DNA of 64,000 nucleotides from Ulvibacter algarum (GTDB lineage Bacteria; Bacteroidota; Bacteroidia; Flavobacteriales; Flavobacteriaceae): NCBI GenBank assembly GCA_947488905.1, contig CANLBJ010000002.1, positions 434,001 to 498,000 of the forward strand, read 5' to 3'. Shown piece by piece: positions 1 to 7,503 of this stretch (position 1 is its first letter; each line of letters starts with the position of its first letter). The notes under the pieces were generated by a model. It saw only the letters and a program-made list of their open reading frames with translations, ran no database searches and was not told where the DNA came from. The position numbers and the translations under genes were made by a program.

Positions 1-612
1 AGGAGTGTGTGCATTGATTTTAGTTTCTAGCACTGTCATCATTTCGTCTTCTATCAAAGTAGGTTGATAACTTAAACCTTCATACAACTCGTCAAAACTA
101 CTTGCAGACGTAGCTATCTGTTCTGCATATCTAGTAAAGGCAAAAAACTCATCTACATTGGCTTGTATAAAATCTCCTATTTCTTCAATAAAAAGTGTGG
201 CGTGGTGTTTAGCTTTATCTATAATACCAATCTCTCCATCTGCCCATTGTATGTTTTTATTGACTTTAGACAGTCTATGCCCTTTTGGTAAAAAACTGTC
301 TTTTAAAATCTTCTTTGCAGTTGTGATATCTTGCTTTTGCAGAAAACTAATTACAGTGTCAACACTTGAGATATAAGATGATTTTTTTTCTTGAATTTGC
401 GGATAATGATAATTACCTAATTCATTAGCTTCTTTAAATATTGACGCTAAAAACTCGCTTGTAAATACAGCAGTAAAAAGTTCGATGCTTAAATCTACGT
501 GAGATACAGAAACTCCTTTTTCTATAAGAAAACCTTTAATATAGGCCGTTGCTGGATACGCAGTATTTAATTGTGTAAACGGAGGGGTGACTAATAAAAG
601 GTTAGCATTCAT
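1..612 (-). CDS. B12-binding/radical SAM protein, N-terminal part (runs off the window)
   Basis: Reading leftwards from the ATG at 612 gives 204 codons without a stop up to base 1, so the gene is cut by the window edge. The protein begins MNANLLLVTPPFTQLNTAYP, followed by TAYIKGFL. This PPFTQLNTxYPATAYxKGFL opening is what I know from the cobalamin-binding domain of Bacteroidota radical SAM proteins. The CxxxCxxC cluster motif would lie outside the window, so the radical SAM assignment rests on the N-terminus alone. A second ATG at 608 is an alternative start. A perfect TAtcTTTG box lies only a few bases upstream, so the transcript probably has almost no leader. Confidence 0.65.
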   Translation of the reverse strand, partial: MNANLLLVTPPFTQLNTAYPATAYIKGFLIEKGVSVSHVDLSIELFTAVFTSEFLASIFKEANELGNYHYPQIQEKKSSYISSVDTVISFLQKQDITTAKKILKDSFLPKGHRLSKVNKNIQWADGEIGIIDKAKHHATLFIEEIGDFIQANVDEFFAFTRYAEQIATSASSFDELYEGLSYQPTLIEDEMMTVLETKINAHTP

Positions 613-616
613 TTTG

Positions 617-624
617 CAAAGATA
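617..624 (-). promoter_or_regulatory. -7 promoter box of the radical SAM gene
   Basis: On the minus strand this reads TAtcTTTG, a perfect match to the Bacteroidota -7 consensus TAnnTTTG. It ends 4 bases before the ATG at 612, so transcription would start at or next to the start codon. No convincing -33 TTG was found at the usual spacing. Confidence 0.55.
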
Positions 625-727
625 GTTTTGTTTAATAAGAATCTAATTGAAAAAAAGGCACTTTTAATATTCAAGAAAATTAGTAATATATGCTAGAATT
701 GTTCTTTATAACTTAATTCTTAAACAC

Positions 728-761
728 AAAAAAGCCTTTAAATAACTTTAAAGGCTTTTTT
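728..761. terminator. Bidirectional intrinsic terminator
   Basis: Perfect 15-bp inverted repeat (AAAAAAGCCTTTAAA, loop TAAC, then its complement) with A-run and T-run at the ends. It lies just downstream of the minus-strand T9SS protein gene, which it should terminate. Confidence 0.85.
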
Positions 762-798
762 ACAAACTATCAAAATTTGATAGTTATATCTGTATCAA

Positions 799-1566
799 TT
801 ATTCTTTAATAATTCTTATAGAATTTGAAGCATCGTTAGATGTTACTTTAAGTAAATAAACAGCAGAAGCTAAATCTTGTATGTTTAAAGATACCGTCTC
901 AAGGTTACTGTATTCTTTTACTAAAATAAATTTACCTGTAAGATCAAAAAGTTCAACCTTAGTATCAATACTCTCATTAAAAGAAATGTTTAAAATACCT
1001 TTTGAAGGATTTGGAGAAACTTCAAATGATAGCGACTTTATAGTGTTTACAGCTAGTACATCTTCATCTGTATATGTAAAAATTGAAGCATTACCCTCTG
1101 CATTAGTACTTGCGTCTATAGCAGCTATATTAGCATTAAACCCATTAAAAGATTCTGGTTGCGTAGAGTTTTGGATCACTGCGATAGGGAAGTTAATTGA
1201 ACCAGACCAATCTCCAGGGATAATATCTTTTTGAGATAGTAAAAGAATGTTTGTGTTCTGGTCATAACTAGCACTAAAATACTGCATACCTTCACCAGTT
1301 AATAAATTAACATCTTGATCTCTTAATTCTACATACTGAAAATCTATACTTACAGTTACATTTGGCTCGCCAAAAGCTTGACTTGGAACATTTGTACCAG
1401 AAGTTTCTGATATGACAATACTACCAGTGGCAGTACCAGAATTCTCAACAGTAGGTAAAGGTGTTGCAGATAAACTTGCTTGTGGCAAAGAAACTGATTG
1501 TGCAATACTATTAAAAGATATAGCACATATAAAAAGTACTGTTAGAAATGAGTAAGTTTTTTTCAT
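799..1566 (-). CDS. Secreted protein with T9SS type A sorting domain
   Basis: 255 residues if the start is the ATG at 1566. An upstream in-frame ATG at 1590 exists, but the 1566 start gives a clean signal peptide (MKKTYSFLTVLFICAISFNSIAQ is the region) right at the N-terminus. The last ~75 residues form a C-terminal sorting domain (VSPNPSKGILNISF, then LFDLTGK and a VYLLKV strand, ending in IRIIKE), which directs export across the outer membrane by T9SS. The central ~150 residues are rich in Ser, Thr and Val and look like a beta-sandwich. I do not recognise a known family there. It is a monocistronic gene with its own terminator and promoter box. Confidence 0.8.
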   Translation of the reverse strand: MKKTYSFLTVLFICAISFNSIAQSVSLPQASLSATPLPTVENSGTATGSIVISETSGTNVPSQAFGEPNVTVSIDFQYVELRDQDVNLLTGEGMQYFSASYDQNTNILLLSQKDIIPGDWSGSINFPIAVIQNSTQPESFNGFNANIAAIDASTNAEGNASIFTYTDEDVLAVNTIKSLSFEVSPNPSKGILNISFNESIDTKVELFDLTGKFILVKEYSNLETVSLNIQDLASAVYLLKVTSNDASNSIRIIKE

Positions 1567-1601
1567 TATTGTGTGTTTAAGATACTTCAATTTTAGTATT
1601 G

Positions 1602-1609
1602 CAAATTTA
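1602..1609 (-). promoter_or_regulatory. -7 promoter box of the T9SS protein gene
   Basis: On the minus strand this reads TAaaTTTG, matching TAnnTTTG, 35 bases upstream of the ATG at 1566. The position supports 1566 (and still permits 1590) as the start. Confidence 0.5.
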
Positions 1610-1825
1610 ATGTTTATTGTTTTTAAATAATATGGTCACAATTACTTTATGTCTAGTATTATAGGTCATTTGACGAATTTCATTATCAAATAAAGACTAT
1701 TCTAATAAACAAAGGATGATACTATATATGTTCTTGACATTTTTATAACTTGCAAATTAGGCTTTAGGAGTAAACTTTCTATTTCTTAAAAAAAACTAAA
1801 CTTAAATTTACAGACTAAAAAAACG

Positions 1826-3277
1826 GTGAATAAAGAAGAAGAAATAATCACGATATGGAACCTCTGTCCAGAATGTCAAGGTCGTGGAAAAAAAAGCCGA
1901 AGGATAAGAAAGCACGTAAAGCATAATTATCAAAGAGCGCTTGATTTTTATAATGCTTCTAATGGTCAAGGAGAACCGCCTGTAAAGCCTAAAGGTCATT
2001 TAGATCCTTGTGATAATTGTGGAGGTTCTGGCTTAGTCTTAGCAAATAAAATACCTGCAGTAGACACAAAAAACTATCCACACGTAGCAATTATTGGTGG
2101 CGGTATAGGTGGTGTTGCACTAGCTGTTGCCTGCTTGCATCGTGGTATTCCTTTTACACTGTATGAACGTGATAATAGTTTTGACGCTAGGTCACAAGGG
2201 TATGGTCTTACTCTACAACAAGCAAGTAGCGCTATGCAATCATTAGGTATTAAAGAATTAAAAGATGGCATTGTATCTACAAGACACGTAGTACATACTA
2301 CAGAAGGAAAAATAATAGGAGAGTGGGGTTTAAGAAAATGGAAGAAATCTCAAGATTTAAAATTTCCGAAGCGAACAAACATACATATTGCACGACAATC
2401 ACTGCGTCTAGCTTTATTAAAACAACTAGGCGGTCACAAAATGGTGCAATGGGGACACCAATTAGTAGATTTTACTGAAGCTGATAATGATACAGTTACC
2501 CTCAATTTTAAAGTAAACGGAAACATAAAAAGTGCCAATGCAGGCCTCGTTGTAGGAGCAGACGGTATACGTAGTACTGTGCGTAAATCATTGATAAATG
2601 AGAGCCAAACACCATTGCAATACCTAGGTTGTATAGTTATTTTAGGTATTTGTCCATTAGCCTCTTTAGAGGGTTTTGAGAGTCCGTTGTTAGACTCTGC
2701 AACGGTTTTCCAGACGGCTAACGGTGTAGAGCGTGTTTATATGATGCCTTATGATGCAGACACAATTATGTGGCAATTGAGTTTTCCTATGCCAGAAAAC
2801 GAAGCAAAAGCATTAAGCTTAAAAGGGGTAAAAGCACTTAAAGAAGAAGCTTGTAAAAGAACAAAATGGCACGATCCCATCCCGCAAATAATGGCAGCAA
2901 CCCAAGAAAATAAAATTACAGGCTATCCTGTTTATGATAGAAAATTACTTACTTCTGAAATGTTAACAAACAGAAACCTTGTCACACTATTAGGCGATGC
3001 AGCGCACCCTATGAGCCCATTTAAAGGGCAAGGAGCAAACCAAGCATTAATAGATGCACTCTCGCTGGCTAGAAATATTTATAGCGGTTGCAGACCACAA
3101 TCTAACTGGAGAGAAAAAGGCTTAAAAGAATCTGTTTTAAAACCCTTTGAAACAGAAATGATTAAACGAAGTACACCTAAGGTTATAGCCTCTGCAGAAG
3201 CTGCAAAGTTTTTACACTCAGAAAAAGTCTTGATAGAAGAAGACGCGCCAAGGGGACGTTTTTTAAAAAATGAATAA
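1826..3277 (+). CDS. FAD-dependent monooxygenase with N-terminal DnaJ-like zinc motif
   Basis: 483 residues with a GTG start. No in-frame ATG occurs until well inside the FAD domain, so GTG is the best choice. Residues ~87-480 are a class A flavin monooxygenase (PHBH/UbiH fold): GGGIGG dinucleotide motif at ~91-96, the GADGIRSTVR motif mid-protein, and LLGDAAHPMSPFKGQGANQA, which contacts FAD. Such enzymes hydroxylate small aromatic or similar substrates with NAD(P)H and O2; the substrate here is unknown. Unusual is the first ~70 residues, which carry two CxxCxGxG units (Cys14/Cys17 and Cys62/Cys65) like the zinc-binding repeats of DnaJ. The gene is separated from both neighbours by over 100 bp and is probably transcribed alone. 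Confidence 0.8.
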   Translation: MNKEEEIITIWNLCPECQGRGKKSRRIRKHVKHNYQRALDFYNASNGQGEPPVKPKGHLDPCDNCGGSGLVLANKIPAVDTKNYPHVAIIGGGIGGVALAVACLHRGIPFTLYERDNSFDARSQGYGLTLQQASSAMQSLGIKELKDGIVSTRHVVHTTEGKIIGEWGLRKWKKSQDLKFPKRTNIHIARQSLRLALLKQLGGHKMVQWGHQLVDFTEADNDTVTLNFKVNGNIKSANAGLVVGADGIRSTVRKSLINESQTPLQYLGCIVILGICPLASLEGFESPLLDSATVFQTANGVERVYMMPYDADTIMWQLSFPMPENEAKALSLKGVKALKEEACKRTKWHDPIPQIMAATQENKITGYPVYDRKLLTSEMLTNRNLVTLLGDAAHPMSPFKGQGANQALIDALSLARNIYSGCRPQSNWREKGLKESVLKPFETEMIKRSTPKVIASAEAAKFLHSEKVLIEEDAPRGRFLKNE

Positions 3278-3353
3278 GCAAAATCACAGACCTATTTTAC
3301 AAAACAGTTGCATTCTTTAAGTTCATTTTAAGACTCATAAAAAAGTAGTTAAG

Positions 3354-3361
3354 TATCTTTG
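3354..3361 (+). promoter_or_regulatory. -7 promoter box of the PLP enzyme gene
   Basis: TAtcTTTG, a perfect TAnnTTTG match, 37 bases upstream of the ATG at 3399. No clear -33 TTG at 17-23 bp. Confidence 0.55.
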
Positions 3362-3398
3362 CCCTCTATTTAAAAATAGGATTTAAAAGATAAAAAAC

Positions 3399-5228
3399 AT
3401 GCTAGATTATATAAAAGAAGTACTAAAAAATATGCCTAATGACTGGCTGAGACTAACTACACATCGTCTTGATATTTATGACGAAAGCCTTGCCAAAGTT
3501 CAATTTTTAGATCAATTTAATGCTTTGTACAAAGCAAACAATTCTCAAACATCTTCACTTAGTGATTTACCTACGGCCTATGATTATATTAGATTAGGGC
3601 ATCCACTATCATGTGTCTTAGAGTGGGGTATTGCTAGCTTACAGCAACTAGATGCTAATAATGTGATTAGTTTTTCTTCACAGACTATTCCGGTTTTAGC
3701 GATTTTAAGAAAGAATCACTTAGACAATATAAACACTCAAATACTTTACACAGATACACTACCAGAAATTTTTACTTCGGAAATTTTAAAGAATATATAT
3801 GGTTATGCTTTTGAGTTAAAGCAAGTAAAAGATCTAGAAGAAGTTGCTGACTTTGATGGAAGCACGGTTTTTATTTCTGAAGAGCATATAATGGGTACAG
3901 TTGTACTTAATCCTGCAATAGATTTTTATGTAAATCTTTATAAGAAACTAGGAAGTGTACTTATTGTTAACGGAAAAGATAATGAAAGTTATATTTCAGA
4001 AATACAACATGTGCGCAGAAGAGAAACCATTGCAATGACACCTATTAATTGTGTTGCTGCTTTACAATCATTGGTTACAAATACTGCTATCGTTCTTGAT
4101 GCTAGTAATGTAATAGAAGATAAAGCGAGTGTTCTTAAGTCATTTAGTGACATTACTCGTTCGCACACTGCTGCGCTAGTAGCGTCTAGCGGTCTCTCTA
4201 TGCAGTATGCCATAATGATGGGGCTTATTCACGATGCAAAAGAAAATCACCCAGGAAAAACGATTAATTTTATTGTACCTACTAATTGCTACGGTGGGAC
4301 TAATGACCAAGCTAGGCGTGTTGCAGCATGTATAGATGGGGTAGAAGTGATTGATCTTGCCGTAGATGGTGATAATGATATGGTAAAGAGTATAGATACT
4401 GTTTTAGAAAAAATGGCAGAAGAAGATGCTGTACCATATATTATTGCAGAAATACCAACCAACCCAAGAGTAGAAGTTCCAGATCTTGAGCAACTAAAGG
4501 CTGTTTTAAGCGCTACTAGAAAAACAAAAAACGGAGCAACTGCTATAGACCCTGTTTTTATTCTAGATCAAACTTTTTGTCCTAATGTTCACTTTTTAGG
4601 AGAAACAGACATACTAGCCACAGTTAGAGCTATTGCTTATGCAAGTGGTTCTAAGTTTCCTAGTGGAGGTAAATGTACTGCGGGTTATTGCGTGTCTAAT
4701 AAAAAAGCGGCTGCGTTAATGCCAAAGATAGAATTGCACTTAGAGCTTTGTGATAATGAAGCAACAGATTTACAGTATGAAATCTTAGCTGTTCAATTGC
4801 CTTCTATGAATCAAAGAATTAGCGATGCTTATGTAAACACTCGTGATTTTGTAACTTTTATAAAAGAGGTATTACCTACGGCTAAAATTAATTTTGTGTC
4901 TGAAGAATTAGCAGCACAAGGATTTACACCTTCTGTTTTTTCATTAGACCTACCCACAAAAGGAGATACAGATGCAGAAAGAGAGACTTACAAAAGAGCT
5001 TTAAACTTAAAGCTTATAAATAGTATGATTAATGAAATCCCTGAAGAGAGCAAGTATTGTGTAAGTTATGGTCAATTAAAAGGTGTTTACTGGACCATAC
5101 CAGCAACTTCTACACAAGGTACTACCAAGGAAGGTGATAAAGATTATATAGCCCGTGTATCCTTATCTCCGTCAATGGATATGAAAAAACACAAAGAAGT
5201 TTTTATGGAGTTTGTGAAGGGGCTTTAG
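3399..5228 (+). CDS. PLP-dependent enzyme of the Cys/Met metabolism family, long form
   Basis: 609 residues. The region from ~260 on shows the landmarks of cystathionine gamma-synthase-type enzymes: SSGLSMQ (~263), YGGT (Tyr298), IPTNP (~352), the cofactor Asp in LDQTF (Asp390) and the probable Schiff-base lysine Lys419 in SGSKFPSGGKCTAGY. Enzymes of this fold handle sulfur amino acids or homoserine esters in the cytoplasm. Family members are usually ~380-400 residues; this one carries roughly 200 additional residues before the catalytic region, and its motifs are diverged, so the reaction cannot be named. No metabolic neighbour helps: upstream is an FAD monooxygenase and downstream is the cassette array. 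Confidence 0.7.
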   Translation: MLDYIKEVLKNMPNDWLRLTTHRLDIYDESLAKVQFLDQFNALYKANNSQTSSLSDLPTAYDYIRLGHPLSCVLEWGIASLQQLDANNVISFSSQTIPVLAILRKNHLDNINTQILYTDTLPEIFTSEILKNIYGYAFELKQVKDLEEVADFDGSTVFISEEHIMGTVVLNPAIDFYVNLYKKLGSVLIVNGKDNESYISEIQHVRRRETIAMTPINCVAALQSLVTNTAIVLDASNVIEDKASVLKSFSDITRSHTAALVASSGLSMQYAIMMGLIHDAKENHPGKTINFIVPTNCYGGTNDQARRVAACIDGVEVIDLAVDGDNDMVKSIDTVLEKMAEEDAVPYIIAEIPTNPRVEVPDLEQLKAVLSATRKTKNGATAIDPVFILDQTFCPNVHFLGETDILATVRAIAYASGSKFPSGGKCTAGYCVSNKKAAALMPKIELHLELCDNEATDLQYEILAVQLPSMNQRISDAYVNTRDFVTFIKEVLPTAKINFVSEELAAQGFTPSVFSLDLPTKGDTDAERETYKRALNLKLINSMINEIPEESKYCVSYGQLKGVYWTIPATSTQGTTKEGDKDYIARVSLSPSMDMKKHKEVFMEFVKGL

Positions 5229-5376
5229 GTTTTTGGTTTTCATATATGCTTTAAGATATTGTTTAATAAATTAACTTTACGGGATAACGATGACACTTTT
5301 TCAATGTTATCCTATTATATTTACGGTATATCAATGACAAAAGTTATTATATAACTAGTTACCACACATTTGAGAA

Positions 5377-6018
5377 ATGACGACATTTATAGTTTTAATA
5401 ACAATATTTTCAGGAATTAGTTTAGTGCTGATTTTGAAAAAATATGACTTTCCGAAATTGGAAAAAGTTATTAGAAAAATCTCATTTTACTCATTAATCG
5501 GAATTTTAATCTGTGTTGTACTTTTGGCTTTTGACTTCCGCCTAAAAGGAAAATATACAACCTCAATAATCGGACTGACTTTCTTGCTGTCTACAATATT
5601 ACTTTTCGGATTAACTAAAAAAAATCTGACCAAAGTATTGAGCGGAATTTTGACAATACCAATTTTCATTTTTGGAATATTAAGTATGTTTTGGGAAATG
5701 GGATTTGTGTTTTTTTATTTAATCACTTTGCCATTTCAGCCACCTTTTACAAAATCTGAAATTAATGCTAATCATAACGTAGAAGTTCGAGTTGGCGGGT
5801 TTTTCGCTTGTGGAGAAAGTTTAGTAATTACAAAATCACAGTTCGGAATTTTGGACAAACAACAATACGTTGGAAATAACTCTTGTGTGACTGGAATCAC
5901 TAAAATTGAAACAATAGAATTTAAAGAAAATGAAGTGGAATTTTTAATATATCACGATGGAAAAACTGAACTTAAAAATCCATATAAATATAAACCAGAA
6001 ATAAAAAACGTGTGGTAA
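5377..6018 (+). CDS. Cassette 1: hypothetical membrane protein
   Basis: 213 residues, family not recognised. The first ~125 residues hold about four hydrophobic segments (near 1-20, 38-53, 63-78 and 87-120), so the protein sits in the inner membrane. The remaining ~90 residues are soluble, with two cysteines (FFACGES and NNSCVTG) that could form a disulfide if exported. The ATG lies 9 bases after the 10-bp core at 5358. The stop codon TAA is inside the matching core of the downstream attC-like site (6010-6019), which is tight packing typical of cassettes. It probably has no promoter of its own. Confidence 0.7.
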   Translation: MTTFIVLITIFSGISLVLILKKYDFPKLEKVIRKISFYSLIGILICVVLLAFDFRLKGKYTTSIIGLTFLLSTILLFGLTKKNLTKVLSGILTIPIFIFGILSMFWEMGFVFFYLITLPFQPPFTKSEINANHNVEVRVGGFFACGESLVITKSQFGILDKQQYVGNNSCVTGITKIETIEFKENEVEFLIYHDGKTELKNPYKYKPEIKNVW

Positions 6019-6148
6019 CACCGTATAAAAATAATTGCTAAATTAGTGCTTAACTAAAAGTCGTTGCAGTTTTGTTACGTCTGATTTTCCTTCGGAAAAT
6101 CCTCGCACGCAAACCCGCAACTATTCTTATACATAAACGTTAGGGCAA
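6010..6148 (+). other. attC-like recombination site 1
   Basis: Left core GTGTGGTAAC (6010-6019) is the exact complement of the core opening cassette 1. After a 3-base spacer comes arm GTATAAAAATAATTGC (6023-6038), which pairs with GCAACTATTCTTATAC (6117-6132) at 14 of 16 positions. Six bases then lead to the crossover G6139/T6140. A perfect 8-bp hairpin (6083-6101, loop TTC) forms the central terminal structure. Both mismatches are A against C on the top strand and so T-G wobbles on the bottom strand. Confidence 0.75.
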
Positions 6149-6175
6149 ATTTGCCAAAAAAACCAAAATTGAACT

Positions 6176-7333
6176 ATGAAAGAAAAATTTGTCCTTTTAA
6201 TTACCTTCTTAATATTCGGACTAAATACTTCATTTGCGCAGAAATCTAAAAAAATTGAAAAACTTGAGTTTGAGAATTATAAACTTAAAGTTATATTTTT
6301 TGACCCTTACGAAAATTTAATTTCAGAAAATCCTGAATTCAAAAACCTTGACTCTCTAAAACAAGGAGAAATTTGGAATAAATATTTACTTAACAATGTC
6401 ATTTATGATTTTCAATTAATTCAAAAAAAGAAAATTGTTAAACATTATATTTTAAGAGGAAATTCATCGAAAGACATTTACCCAAAAGATTTAACGAGAA
6501 ATAACATCTATTTATTAGATATAGTAAATCATAAAAAGAACACTAATTTTTATAGGTTATCAGACTATTCAAAATTGATTGATAAAACAATCGATAAGTT
6601 CAGTTTTTATGGAACACTATTCGAGAATATGGAATTACTAAAAGATAACGAAGGAAAATTAGGTAAAAACATCTTTGGTAGATTTAGACTTAAAATTCCT
6701 TATTCAACTATCCAGAATAATGTTATGACTTTAATAGGTTTTGACTTATTTGGAGAAATAGAAACTGAATGGATTGCAAATAACACACAAGAATTTAAAA
6801 ATTCATTTTTTGATTATCAAGAACAAATTGACCAATATTTCAAAATCGAAAGAATTAAAAAAACATACGTAAGAACTTATGACCAGAATGGAGAGATTCA
6901 AAATGAATATCCAAGGTTAAATACAGATGAGGATATCAAATCCAATATTGGAAAAATGAACAGAATTGGAGATGTCGTTTCTTTGCCGTTTTTCAAATCT
7001 ACAGACCAAGTAATTTTAATCGAAAAAGATAGTTTAGGCTCAAAATATAAAGTTGAACTAACAAATAATGAACCAATAGAAAAGTATTTAGAAAATATTG
7101 TCGTTGTAAAAAATTCAGATGGAGAAATTGAAAATATTACAGCAACTCTTTTAATTCACGGTTCATCCATTGACAAAGGAGATTATGTTGAAAGAGAAAA
7201 TTATATTGCATATTTCAAGTCTTTTAAGAATTTGAGATTACCTTTTAAAATTCTGTTTTCGCCATTAACTGACAAACAATTTGAAAAACCGCGAATTGAA
7301 ATTGAATTAGATTATTTGTTCCATAGAACATAA
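6176..7333 (+). CDS. Cassette 2: hypothetical secreted protein
   Basis: 385 residues with an N-terminal signal peptide (hydrophobic stretch LLITFLIFGLNTSFA followed by Q, the typical Bacteroidota cleavage site). The mature protein is rich in Lys, Asn, Ile and Phe, and shows no lipobox, no T9SS tail and no motif I recognise; a periplasmic location is the simplest reading. The ATG is 36 bases after the core GTTAGGGCAA that opens the cassette. The gene ends 5 bases before the complementary core region TTGCCCTAAC. Function unknown. Confidence 0.7.
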   Translation: MKEKFVLLITFLIFGLNTSFAQKSKKIEKLEFENYKLKVIFFDPYENLISENPEFKNLDSLKQGEIWNKYLLNNVIYDFQLIQKKKIVKHYILRGNSSKDIYPKDLTRNNIYLLDIVNHKKNTNFYRLSDYSKLIDKTIDKFSFYGTLFENMELLKDNEGKLGKNIFGRFRLKIPYSTIQNNVMTLIGFDLFGEIETEWIANNTQEFKNSFFDYQEQIDQYFKIERIKKTYVRTYDQNGEIQNEYPRLNTDEDIKSNIGKMNRIGDVVSLPFFKSTDQVILIEKDSLGSKYKVELTNNEPIEKYLENIVVVKNSDGEIENITATLLIHGSSIDKGDYVERENYIAYFKSFKNLRLPFKILFSPLTDKQFEKPRIEIELDYLFHRT

Positions 7334-7338
7334 AAAAC

Positions 7339-7477
7339 TTGCCCTAACACCGTATATAATTTATTGCTATTTATAGCCAATTTACGAAAGTCCTCGCGGA
7401 CTTTCTTGGTCGGTAATTATTTACTAAATTAGGTGCTTGAAACACGCAACAAACCATATACAACAACGTTGTGGGTA
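7339..7477 (+). other. attC-like recombination site 2
   Basis: Left core TTGCCCTAAC (7339-7348) is the exact complement of the core at 6139-6148. Arm GTATATAATTTATTGC (7352-7367) pairs with GCAACAAACCATATAC (7446-7461) at 13 of 16 positions; the three mismatches are T-G wobbles only on the bottom strand. The central hairpin is 8 bp, GAAAGTCC-TCGC-GGACTTTC (7386-7405). Crossover is G7468/T7469. Its total length of 139 bp equals that of site 1. Confidence 0.75.
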
Positions 7478-7503
7478 ATTTAAAAAAAAGAGAAAGACAA
7501 GCA

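Noticed and set aside
6083-6101. Hairpins in the attC-like sites as transcription terminators
   Set aside because: Each has no T-run after the stem, lies centrally between paired arms, and is part of a larger fold; the terminator reading explains only the hairpin.
7471-7503. GTG start at 7471 for the SEFIR gene
   Set aside because: It falls inside the recombination core GTTGTGGGTA, which in a cassette belongs to the site; the ATG at 7504 fits better.
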